Assembly: GCA_964304625.1 (NCBI GenBank)
Contig: OZ199840.1
Span: 6,944,001-7,008,000 of the forward strand
Length of the DNA: 64,000 nucleotides
Direction: 5' to 3'
Origin: Kudoa neothunni
Lineage: Eukaryota; Cnidaria
Notes under the pieces: generated by a model
The model's input: the letters and a program-made list of their open reading frames with translations, nothing else
Told to the model about the DNA's origin: nothing
The model's database searches: none
Made by a program: the position numbers and the translations under genes
Shown: piece by piece, positions 1 to 10,739 of the stretch
Layout: each line of letters starts with the position of its first letter
How positions within the stretch are numbered: the stretch's first letter is position 1

Positions 1-822
1 TGCTCAAAGCTTACATTTAATTCAAGCAATCTATTCAAAGCACACTAAATAGACTTTTAATTCATGTGAGAATATGTGCGTGATTATTTACACAAGCAAT
101 CCTAATATAGAAAACTTTTAAGAGTAAGCAGCCCTATATTAAAGCCAACAATCCTTTGAGCAAGCCAACATATCTGCTTGCTTGGGGGGGGGGGGGGGGG
201 CACATAAAAACCTACAATGAGGATTTCTACCTTTTCCCGTGTCACTACTAGCTGAGTGCGCCAAAGACTTTGGAGACATTTAACAACGGACTAATTACAC
301 GTGATTTTAATCTCAAATATGTTAAGTTATAGGTGGGTTATCCGCCACGTCCCGTTTACCCAAATTAATGTTTATACTGAAGCAATAAATCCAAGTTTAA
401 ATTAAACTCCGTTCTGTTAAAGTAAAGAGGGGATCATGCAGCTCTATTGCTGGTTTGCGCGTGTCGAATAGATAACATTTAAAATTTCCCCGATATCATT
501 TTCTCAAGCCATTACGAGTTCTGTAACTCTCAATCTTCACTTATAGATATACTTATACCATTACCAATGAGTGTAATTACTTAGATTCACAAGTATGGAG
601 TGTAATTATGCAAGAATTTGACATAATATCGCCTAAATAATTCAATAAAATATAGTATTTTTGCAAATCTGTTTTATTAAATTGTTGATAAAATAGGTTT
701 TTCGTTTTATTAATTTTCTTAAGATAAATAATGAAAAATCTGGGGAACTATGATGTGCGTAAGAGGGTGTTTTTAGTTAGCGGCTTCGTAATTAAAAGGA
801 TTAAAATCACAGAATATAACTA
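1..822. other. Gene-free flank with a G-run
   Basis: I see no coding region or recognisable element here. A run of 17 G lies at 184-200, directly after short CAAGC/GCTTGC-type words; it is the only strongly GC-skewed stretch. Confidence 0.5.
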
Positions 823-1054
823 CAGTCGTGACTCGATACTGCGTAATTTAACAAAAATAAGCGTTATACATTTTAATTAACAAAATTAAACAATTAAATC
901 ATATTCGACATGCTAAATTGGATTATTATGAAAAGAAATTATATTTTGAACAAGCGGATATACGACAAAATAGAAAAAACCTTGTGTCTAGCTGTTGCGT
1001 AACTCATTTTCCACATTTTAATCCCTTTAATCCATTGGTTGCAGTATCGTAAAC

Positions 1055-2630
1055 ATGGTAAAATATCAAAGAACTATAAAAGATAAAATTAAAATAATAT
1101 ATTACTATAATTCACTTAAGTCTATAGCTTGTGCTAAAGCTATGACTGTAAAACATTTCGGTTTACCAAGTGATTCTAACTTAAATATTTTTCGGTAATT
1201 TAAAATAGGTCATTCTACTCTTGATAGAATCTTGTCAAAACAAGATGAAATTACAAATCCAAGTATTGAAATATTTAGAAAAAGATTTAAACCCGGAAAA
1301 TATGAACATCTTGAAAATAACCTTTACAACTGGATAGTTTCAATGCGAGATCAAAATAAACTATTATCTGGATTAAAAATTATCGAAAAGGCTTCTATTA
1401 CTGCCAAAGATATTGGAATAAACAATTTTAATGGAAGCAGGGTATGGTTTAATAATTTCAGGGTGCGTTATGGTCTGAAAAGTTCTAAATTACACGGAGA
1501 AGCTGAAAGTGCCGACTTTAGATGTATTTATGAATGGATGGGCAAGTCGTCCGAGATTTTGTCAAGATACAACCCAGAAAACATCTTAAATTTGGACGAG
1601 ACTGGTCTTTATTATGAACAGTTGATACAACGTACATACATTACTAAAAATGAACAAAATGTAAAGGGTGTAAAACAATCCAAAAAGTGTGTTACGGTTT
1701 TGGTCACTGCTTCAATGACAGGAGAAAATTTTCCATTACATGTATTAGGAAAATTTAAGAAACCTCGCTGTTTTAAAGGAATTAAAGAGTTTCCAGTTGA
1801 ATATCATTCCCAAGCGAATGGCTGGGTGTCCTCAACCATATTTTTTCAGATCCTCAAAGAGATGAACCACAATTTCATTAAAGAAAACAGAAAGGTTTTA
1901 ATTTTATTGGATCAATGCCCGTCTCATCCCAAATCGATTGATAATTTGGAAAACATCGAGCTTCTATTCTATTTCTGCCGAAAAATACTACCACTGTGGT
2001 GCAACCAACGGATCTGGGAACAATTCATAGTTTAAAATCAAATTATAGAAAACTATTATGCAAAGACATTATACTTGAAGAGGATGACCCAGATAGATTT
2101 AAATAAATTGTTCTCAATTGTTTAAATACTCTAAAATTGGCTTGGGAAATGGTTACGGTATCAACTATTGGTAATTGTTTTAATAAGTCGCCTGTTTTCA
2201 AAAGTATATTATCGATTATTTCTTTTATCTCTATTGAAAAATTAAGATGAGCAAGTTTTAATGGAATGTGAGGATGAAATAACATTAGAAGGTAACATAG
2301 CTGAAAAATTTTAATAATTAATATTTATAGATAACAATGTTGATGATATCATTCTGTCGGAAGAAAATGAAATCTTACATCTAGATGAGGATGAGCATTG
2401 TAAAGTCACTGTGTATAGTGAAGACCTTAATTTTGAACAAAAAGATGAATTCGTCACAACATCTCAATCAAAAAGTGCAATTAATACATTAAGAAAAGCG
2501 TTCATCATCGATAATCATAAAGCCTTGTTTTCTCTGTGTCCAGTTGTGGATGTTGTACATGAAATTATTTGTAATGGAACAAAAATCCATAAAATTGATG
2601 AGTTCTTTTGTAAGAAATGTTAAAATTGTA
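1055..2630 (+). pseudogene. Tigger/pogo transposase, broken
   Basis: Reading from the ATG at 1055, the product begins with a psq-like helix-turn-helix (KIKIIYYYNS... GHSTLDRIL), then a CENP-B-type DNA-binding part and a DDE_1 catalytic domain. LNLDETGLYY carries the first Asp, LILLDQCPSHP the second, and VVQPTDLGTIH near 2010 the third. A TAA interrupts the helix-turn-helix at about 1196, and a frame slip near 1965 separates the second and third Asp; more stops follow, so this copy cannot make a full enzyme. The stretch 2411-2623 (acidic, then Cys-rich at its end) is probably the transposase C-terminus. The largest intact piece is 1232-2035 (267 residues). Confidence 0.82.
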
Positions 2631-2650
2631 AATACTATGCGTGCGACGGT

Positions 2651-2703
2651 GACTCGATATTGCGTAATTTTTTCCCGGCCCTAAATTGTTACGCAATATC
2701 GAG
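2651..2703. repeat. Subterminal inverted repeat near the Tigger right end
   Basis: GACTCGATATTGCGTAA at 2651-2667 is repeated inverted at 2689-2703, close to the outer terminus. The right end therefore contains the terminal repeat twice in opposite directions and could form a hairpin, while the left end has it once. Confidence 0.75.
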
Positions 2704-2879
2704 ACATTACTGTATGTATCAGTATGATTAACATTCAAAAGAGAACTTAAAATTGAATTTTATGCATAGATTAATGTATATCATATTTTACAAAACCCAT
2801 AAAATTTATATGAATCAAATTATAATAGCATATTTGTATTTTTTAAGGGAATCCTTAAAAGAACCTATATATTATAGAT

Positions 2880-3436
2880 CAGGGATCGGGAACCTTTTTT
2901 GATGAGAGAGCCACAAAGATCAAAATTTTTTTAAAAACAAATTCCATGAGAGCCATACTACATATTTTAAAATTAAAAAAAGTACATGTCCACGTTTTAT
3001 ATAGTCCTAATACTTTAAAATAAAACGAGTCATTCAATTCTTTTTAATTACATTGTTACGCTATTTTCAATCAATAATGATTACTTCTCATCATCATTGT
3101 GATTTCTGGTTCTGCATATGATTTGTAGTATGGGTGATACGTGGTAAGATTAAGCTTCGTGAAGGTGTTGAGACTTCAATCCGATAAACGTGACTGTAGT
3201 TTAGTATTCATGTCTTTAGATGTGAAAGACTACTCACATGCACACTTAAAGCCAAACGTTGCCATTACAACAATATTCGTACGCTGCAGTATCACATACT
3301 GCAGGTAACCGATTTTCCGTAGTGACCGTTTCGCATATTTGCAGAGAAGTTTAACGAAGAATTTTTTTTAAATTGAAAAGTTGTTTGCGAGCCAAACGCA
3401 AACATCCAAAGAGCCACGTCTGGCTCCCGACCCCTG
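2880..3436. mobile_element. hAT-type MITE (557 bp)
   Basis: It starts CAGGGATCGGGAACC at 2880 and ends GGCTCCCGACCCCTG at 3436, the typical imperfect short inverted ends of hAT elements. The flanks TTATAGAT (2872-2879) and TTACAGAT (3437-3444) match at 7 of 8 positions, an 8-bp target duplication as expected for hAT. No coding capacity; it must have been moved by a transposase made elsewhere. Confidence 0.85.
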
Positions 3437-3527
3437 TTACAGATCAAGTGGACCACGTTTAAGATTTGTTGTTTTAAGCTTAAGAAGTAAACTATAGTTA
3501 TACATCAGTTTATTGTTTTAAATAAGA

Positions 3528-4898
3528 ATGAAAGAAAATATAACGTCAATTGCTAGAAATTATTTTTCACAAGTTGATGAAATTAATTCAAAGTGACGTT
3601 GTAAGTGTGGGAAGGAAACAATTCAAAAAAACACAGGATGGACAAATCTTTCTAATCATGTTAAAAGTCAGCACAAAGACTATCTCAAGTCAACTGTAAG
3701 GCCAACATTATTGAATAACTTTGGAATTGTGCCAAAAGTTACAAAAAAGGGTAGCATCATTTACGGATGGCTAAATTGAGTTTGTTATACATTGAAACCA
3801 TTTAATTTTGTAGAAAATGAATTCATTCGTTTGTATAGCAACCTAGAGACAATTTCAGTCAAAACATTTAAACAATATCTCGATTTGGTTAAAAGGAAAT
3901 CGAAATAAAAATAAAAGATTCATTTCCCTCCAAATTTTCCCTCATTTTAGATGGGTGGGCGAAAAATTCCGCCCATTCTATCGGCATTTTTGCTACTTTT
4001 AACTCATCAAATTCGAACGGCTATGAAGTATTTCTTTTAACATTTTCTCCATTATTGGCAGAAACAAAATTTACATCAAATGATCATTATGATCTTCTAA
4101 AATTTGTTTTGGGTATATATGGGAAATCCTTTTCCAATATAATATCAATAAATGGAAACGATGCTGAAGTTAATAAAGCTTTAGCGAATCTATGTCAAGT
4201 ACTTTTGAAAGGTACGAAACGCTAAAAGTTTTTTTTCTGACCCTGCTTTCATCAAAGAAAAAAGCTTGATGGATCATCTGCTATCACGGAGAGAAAATAT
4301 GGATATACCAGAGTTATTAATTCATTTGAAAAAGTTTAACCCGGTTTCATTGATCCTTCAAAAAGAAATTGTTACATTGGCTAAAACGCGATATTTTTAT
4401 GATGAACTTATTCTCATATATTCCTACTTGGATGAAGTACTTGGTACCAACGCCAAAATAATTTACTCTCCAACTTTTGAAAAAGCGATATATAAAATTT
4501 AAGAGGAAAGGTTAGATTAGATGACTTACGAGGAACAAAGTGCCGTTTGGGATTTGAAAGTAAATACATCCAATCCCGGGGAAGAAATTGAATCTTCAAC
4601 TATATGTGATGATTTTGCCCTTAATGTTTTAAGAAAAACAAAGATGGAAAAAAAATTTATTCCCACCTGCTATATGGATACCAGGTTCATCCTTCCAACC
4701 TCTAATATCGTTGAGCGCCTTTTCAGCAATGCTGGCTATGTCTCTAACGACTTTAGACAAAGTTTATTGCCATCAAATTTAGAAATGCAAATTTTTTCGA
4801 AGGTAAACCATAAACTGTGGACGAAAAACTTGTTTCCAAAATTGTTTCTTCGAATTCAAGTATATAATTTTAATTTTCTTTTCGATTTGTCACTGTGA
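3528..4898 (+). pseudogene. hAT transposase, decayed
   Basis: An N-terminal BED-type zinc finger can be read near 3585-3680 (CKCGKETI... then NHVKSQHKD). Fragments of the catalytic body follow, and the hAT C-terminal dimerisation motif (TSNIVERLFSNAG, then LLPSNLEMQIFSKVN) lies near 4690-4790. The two longest open pieces are 4266-4502 and 4521-4898. Several stops and frame slips break it. No terminal repeats could be tied to it, and the neighbouring hAT MITE at 2880-3436 is a separate insertion. Confidence 0.75.
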
Positions 4899-7221
4899 AC
4901 TTTTTGGGTTCTTCGCTAAGCCCAGACATTATGCTTAGGAAGAAAAACTAAAATAAAATAACCACAGGACTAATAATAAAGTTAACAGTAATATACTATG
5001 CTTATAAATATGTTCTAGTTAATTCGGATAATTTCAGAAGAACGAACAAATTACTGCTCTTCTAACATCCATAATATAAACTCTACTTTTAAAAATTGTT
5101 CATTAGTTGTTTTTGTTTTTGTCTTTGTCCTATTTTATTTTTTTCGCTATAAGTAACAACAAATTAATACATCTTTTTATTAATGTGAGTCTATCTCAGA
5201 TATTCTTTTATCCGATTTAGGTAGATAGCTAAATCGGGGTTGTGCTATTTTTAATTCATATGTTGTTATAATATATTGACCAAAGAAATATTTTGATATT
5301 GAGATGAAGATTGTTATACCATTTTGAAAATAAGATTTTGAAACGCATAAGTAACTAACTTATTTTTTTGTGGTAATTTTTAGATTAATTCTCACAACTA
5401 TTTATACTTTATTTGGATTTTTCATTACTGTTTGTGGCGCTCAAAAGTTTATTATTAACTGGAAAATAGGCAAAATCGTTTCCAAGCGTGGGATGCAAGA
5501 TGATTAATCGTAATATAAATAATTTTTTTATATAATAAGATTAAATTTGTTAACAATAAATTATTTTGTTATTAGTCCATTAAAAATTTTTTTAGATAAA
5601 TTTCAATTAATTGAAATAATTGATTGTGACAAATCGAAATTAAAATTAATTGATACAAATGTGTCTAATTTTTCAAAAGTACTTTTATTTTAATTCAAAC
5701 CCATTTTAACGAAGAAAGTTTAGGATATAAAATACCGCAATTTTACTGGGGGAAGGTGTCGTAACCGATTATTTAGTTATTTATTTACTGCGTACGCAGT
5801 AGACGGAATTTAAAATTGTTGAATTAGTGTTTTTCTCTGCAGCGAGTTATAGTTAAAAAACAAACTAATAACTACAGGTGTTTCTTGAGTTAAAATTTGT
5901 TGGTATAAATAAATCTCTGTTCTGTAGAGAAGACAAAATGATACGAAATAGCATACAATATAAAAATATTTACTCCTAGATTTAATATAAAAACTTGAAG
6001 ATTAAACGGATCTGGGGTGAGAAAATTCCCCAATTTACTTATAAAGTTAAAATGATCCTTTATTTGTCGATTATTTATTTTTTTACTTTTTTTAAATGAA
6101 AATATAAAAGATAACAATGTAACTACATGGACTTGGATTTCTAATATTAATCATTTGTGAGTTCATTTTTGTCAATGAAACATCGGGAGCTCACGAATGT
6201 TCCCAAAGCGATAAGGAATTGATTTTACCCTACTAAATATGCCTTTCTCCAAAATAGTCAATTTTCTTTTTGAAACCTTTAAAAAAATTCATATCTCCCG
6301 AAACCTTGATAATCACCGTGGGCTCGTTAATAAACGTGTTCATAATTAGTTCCTTCACGAGCTAGATATTTGTCTCTTTTTTCGTATAACAAATAAGACT
6401 CAACATTATTTTACGCATTTAACAACTGAATTGTAAATTTCTTAATCTTAATTTTTAAACTGCATGCACTCCAGATGTTTACTTTGACCCAAAGATCCTA
6501 ATTTATAACTATTATTTCAAGTGATCGAATTATGCCCAAATGTAAATAGTCTGATGGTGACTATTCGCACTCCCTCGGTGCATGCGTGGAGGATTAAAGC
6601 ATTATGTCTATACGTGCTTTTCTCTTATATTAGATGTTGCAGAAAGACAATAATAGCCAAAATTGATAAATAAAATTTTTTTAAAAATGAATAAAATGAT
6701 AAAAATATTTTTTTCCTACTTTTGAATAATCAACACAATTTTTTAATTGTTTTCGCCTTCCTTTTACTTTAATAAAACAAACATTGAAATTGTACGTGTT
6801 GAAATTTTTTCCATTTGATTGATTTATGGAAAATGTGGTTTTATTCTCGTATTGATCTTTTTAATTTTTTTGGATCTTGTAAAATCCGTTGTATTGACTA
6901 CCACCAAGTGTATTTAATTGATCCAATATTTCAGAACATAATTGTTTGTTGTTTTTAAATTTTGATCTTAAGTTAACATTGGTTGGTAAAACATTCAAGT
7001 TGATATTTTATGAATCGATACCGGGTGACTTTATAGTTGTTGAAATATCATCGTCTGTTATATTGCACACATCATTATTATCGACGAATATATCATTGTT
7101 TGTATAAACCACCATCCAGTGCATATAGAATCAGAAGTCAAAATTAAAAAATTTATCATTGCAATTAAATGTTTTCATAGGAGAGAATATTATTGAAAAA
7201 TTGTACAATCACACTTGTATA
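4899..7221. other. AT-rich stretch without a gene
   Basis: No coding sequence is supported. Two small repeats stand out. Around 5722-5758 a segment (AATACCGCAATTTTACTG core) resembles the internal repeat of a piggyBac right end seen again at 53450-53490. At 6566-6632 there is a segment shared with 20971-21040. The small open frame at 5890-6117 has no recognisable features. Confidence 0.5.
6566..6632 (+). repeat. Short dispersed repeat, copy 1
   Basis: About 67 bp, including CCCTCGGTGCATGCG and GTGCTTTTCTCTTATATTA, is shared at roughly 80% with 20971-21040 in the same orientation. No element boundary is visible at either place. Confidence 0.65.
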
Positions 7222-7372
7222 TGTTACCGGCAATGTATGAAATTCAGGCAATATATAAAATGCCTAGAAAATGTGTATAATGCCTAGCATTCTTAGGCAA
7301 AGTGTATAATGCATGCGTTCTTACATACTCTGCCTAGGCATTCTATACAATGACTAGTTCTATTTCAGGCAA
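7222..7372 (+). repeat. Terminal inverted repeat, Ginger copy A (left)
   Basis: About 150 bp, inverted relative to 9462-9612 at roughly 90% identity. The outermost 14 bases differ more between the two ends (CCGGCAATG versus CAGGCATAG), so each copy has distinguishable gene-start and gene-end termini. Confidence 0.8.
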
Positions 7373-7495
7373 TTTGCAAATATGCAAATTTAAAAAGATA
7401 TTCGTCAAAAAATGGTTAATAATCAAAAATGAAGCGCAAAAAGAAATCAAAATTAACCTTCAGAAAAATCACAAACGAGGCACAACAATAACTTA

Positions 7496-9343
7496 TTATT
7501 TATTACGACAAGGAAGACTAGAATGGCATTTTGAATTGCATTGTAGATTCTTCTTGAGGCAAAGGCATTTATTTCGGCACTTAGTTTTACACATACACCT
7601 TAAAAATCCTTGACCACTTCCTGTAGATTGAGAAGTAGCAATAGAGCGTAGAGGTATTTCGTGGTCAGGGACATCAACAATTTTTATAAATCGCTTTTGG
7701 CAAATGCTAAATTGTGATCTTGCGTATAGCTGCTTTAACCTTCCTTGATTAGTTCCAAGTCGGTAAAAACCATCTTCCGTAAGGTCCATTACCACCGCTA
7801 ACACATTTCGCGGGTCACCACGTCCCTTGTCCACATCAGGAATAGGAATGCGCATAGTATCGCCCAAAGATGCAGGAGAAAAATTTTTGTCCGAAGCCAT
7901 TTTCATTTTTTTGCTTGAATCTCTAGGCTCAACATAGTAGACAGCTTCTTATGTTTTCCCGCATTTTCAATGTTAAAACAAATAGTGCAGCAGATATCAA
8001 CACCATAACCTCTAATTGTTTCACCATTGTCGTCTTTTAGAGTTTCCCCACAGATTATATGGACGCTTCGGCCATACTTAATGCAAGCATGTGCACCAGT
8101 ACTTGCTTTTAAGCATACACAACACACGGAAGAATTTTCAGATTCTTGAGTACACATCTCTTCATCGTAGCATTGTTTTTTCATTTCGTATTCAGAAATC
8201 TCAACAGGGTTCTGTGGAGTAATGCTCATTTCTTCGGCCACATGGTTCACATCTTCTAGCTCTATTGTGTGCATATTTTCAATTATTATTTCTAATTCTT
8301 CTTCAGTGTGTATACCGACTAAAACATCTTGAGGTATGGAAGACGTAGTGAGACCAACTTTAACTTTGCAGCCAAAGAGAGCTTCGTAAGGTGTTCTTTG
8401 AATCCCAGAATGGAAAGCTCTATTTTTCATAAGTTTGACGAAACGTATTCCTTCACTCCATTTGTTGGTTTTTTCGTCTTACATCCAAGTAGACAACATG
8501 CTTTCGATATCTTGGTTAGCTCGCTCAACGCTACCCTGACTTTAAGAACGTCGCGGCTTTCCATGAACAATCTTTAATGTCGGCCAGTATTTCTTCAGAT
8601 TCGTGATCATCTTACTGGAAAATTCTCGACCGTTATCTGACTGCAATATCGATGGAGCTCCCAGTAATGTGAATATGTCTATTAAATTAAACGCTACTTC
8701 TTCAGCTGTTTTTGATTTAATAGCCCGTAAAACAACAAACTTAGTAAGATGATCTTGATATACCATTATAAATTTGTATTCTTTATCAGGATGGAATTGG
8801 AAATCAATTAGATCCACCTGACAGCGGGAATTGAAATCTGAAAATACCATCGGTTTCACTACAATGCGTGTCTTCATGCCTTTTTGTTTCTTTTGGCATG
8901 CCTGGAAAAGTTGAATGTACGTTTCAATATCACGACGGGTAATGTTTATAAATTTTGGTCGAAGCTTCTTTAACATTCTATCTCGTCCTCCATGTCCAAT
9001 GGATACATGAGCATCATGAATAACATCAAATAATTCAGAATCACTGACGTAAAACTGAATAGAACGGACCCCTTCTTTGACAGGATAGAACAACTTGCTT
9101 TTTTTTCTCTATCGTCATCACATCGTAGCGTTTCAGAAGCCAATAATCCCGTGGTCCTTTCTTTGTTGTTAACTTTGCTCTTATTACATCATTCACTAGT
9201 CGTTCATAACTGGCGTCGGTAAGGAAAACACAATTTTTAGCGCCAGTAGTTCGCATTTTTGATAGCTCTGTAAGGAAAAGTTCTCTCATTTCAATCAAAC
9301 GATATTCTTTTTAAAATGCTACATTTGAATTTTCTCCGTTCAT
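7496..9343 (-). pseudogene. KRBA2/Ginger-like integrase transposase, copy A, broken
   Basis: In order, the product shows an N-terminal part (VLTDASYERLVNDVI type), an HHCC-like zinc site (HDAHVSIGHGG...QACQKKQ, where the first expected Cys is Phe), an integrase core with CQVDLIDFQ (Asp), ILQSDNGREF (Asp) and VERANQDIE (Glu), a Cys/His finger (CCVCLKASTGAHACIKYG) and a CXC-type Cys-rich tail (CMCKTKCRNKCLCLKK). This order is that of KRBA2-like proteins. The reading is split by about four slips or stops, one in an A-run near 9105, so it is not functional as read. Copy B has the same domain order. Confidence 0.82.
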
Positions 9344-9461
9344 GTTTACAAACACACAGCAATGAGCACAAACTTACGTAGCGTCACCTAATCCCAAGGA
9401 CTGTTATCACGTGAAAATGACGACTCGAACATCCTTTTGGTGGGAATTAATTTTTTATACA

Positions 9462-9612
9462 TTGCCCGAAGTAGAACTAGTCATTGTATAGAATACCTAG
9501 GTAGAGTATGTAAGAACGCATGTATTATACACTTTGCCTAAGAATGCTAGGCATTATACACATTTTCTAGGCATTCTATATATTGCCTGAATTTCATACT
9601 ATGCCTGTAACA
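9462..9612 (-). repeat. Terminal inverted repeat, Ginger copy A (right)
   Basis: Partner of 7222-7372. This is the end nearest the transposase start codon and carries the same palindromic TAGGCATT words. Confidence 0.8.
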
Positions 9613-10473
9613 TATACAAATAAAGAGTATCGGAATTCCTTGAAAACCCAAACGATTTGCTAGTATCATTTATCAACACTGTGTCGCGCTTTGAATTTCT
9701 TATCAAAAACCGGTGAGAGCGAGAAAACCGCCGGATCAATTAAACTCCAAATAACATTTTTTGAACTGGTGATTTTTTATGAACTGTATGGAGTGTTTAT
9801 ATTTATTTGGCGTAATTAAATTGCTCCTTTAAATACAGAATTTAATCAAGCGAGTGCAGTATTTTAGTATTTTGTTTCTAGTATTACTTTTATATAAATT
9901 TGTTGTTTATAATATTTGAAATAATTATAATAACATTTTTTAGTTAGAATTGTGTATTGTTTTACATAAAAATGGTACATTCAGGCAGGAATAAATAATA
10001 GCTTCGATCGGTGAGTGTTAGATCATGGGACAGGAAAAGATATTTTTTCTTTTTCATTAATGCGTAGAAAATTCAATTAATACAAAAAATTTTTGTTTTA
10101 ATTGATGCATTTCAAAAATAATTCGGAAAATTAACAAGTTGAAATATTTAAAATAATAAAAAGCATAATTTTAGAACGGTTTTTACTGTTATTATTATTT
10201 TCGCGTTTAAATAATAGGTAAAATTAAACCTGGACTTTCACATGGAGGAGGGCGCGCGAAGTAAAAGGAAATTAGCATGCGATGGGCGTACGAGTGTAAG
10301 TAAAATTTGCAGGGAAACACCGAAACAAATTAAAGGAAATGGCTATTGACATGGACCATAATATCCAGGCGAGTATATTTTTGACTATAGTATATTATTT
10401 TTGATCAATTAATATCGCTCTTAGGGACAAAAATAACTAACTATAGCATATTCCAAAAAACCAAGCTTTATAC
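9613..10473. other. Stretch without a gene
   Basis: AT-rich DNA between Ginger copy A and the nested hAT insertion. A slightly GC-richer patch lies at about 10240-10340, but no reading frame or repeat could be assigned. Confidence 0.5.
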
Positions 10474-10615
10474 CAGCGTTGTTCAAACTTTGTCTTCAAT
10501 GGAATCTTTTTGCATTATTTATAATTTAATGGAACCCTCATCTAAATTAACTCATTAAGGTTTGCTGAACTGACCTTAATGGATTAACCCTCTAAAGACG
10601 CAAAAAAACTACCCT

Positions 10616-10739
10616 TATCGATAAAATCGATGTACACAAAAATTAGATTATTATAAAAATGGCACAAATTACACTAGATTATCCTATTTGTGTGACGGTT
10701 AAAAACTGTGAGTTTTATCAGCGCTAAGTAAATTCGACA
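10616..10739 (+). repeat. 5' LTR of the BEL/Pao element
   Basis: 124 bp starting TATCGATAAAATCGATG and ending AATTCGACA; it differs from the 3' copy at two positions. A probable primer-binding site (TGGCACCCA) follows directly at 10740. Confidence 0.85.

Larger units (their letters stand above)
823..2712 (+). mobile_element. Tigger/pogo-type DNA transposon (Tc1/mariner superfamily)
   Basis: The element starts CAGTCGTGACTCGATACTG at 823 and ends in the inverted form (ATATCGAGACATTACTG) at 2712, each end flanked by TA (821-822 and 2713-2714), the target duplication of this superfamily. It is about 1.9 kb and carries one transposase-like reading region on the plus strand with CENP-B/DDE_1 features. 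The terminal repeats are about 24 bp and imperfect. CAGT termini, TA target and a DDE domain of the jerky/pogo kind all point to Tigger/pogo. Confidence 0.85.
7222..9612 (-). mobile_element. Ginger-type (KRBA2-like integrase) DNA transposon, copy A
   Basis: It begins TGTTACCGGCAATG at 7222 and ends GCCTGTAACA at 9612. Inverted ends of about 150 bp are packed with short palindromic TGCCTAG/CTAGGCA words, probably transposase binding sites. TATA flanks both sides (7218-7221 and 9613-9616), a 4-bp target duplication. TGT...ACA ends, 4-bp duplication and a retroviral-type integrase core without reverse transcriptase or capsid match the Ginger group of cut-and-paste transposons. The gene runs on the minus strand. 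A second copy in opposite orientation lies at 21827-24228. Confidence 0.82.

Noticed and set aside
184-200. G17 run as a possible regulatory or quadruplex site
   Set aside because: A single homopolymer run with no partner tracts; it may also be a sequencing artefact.
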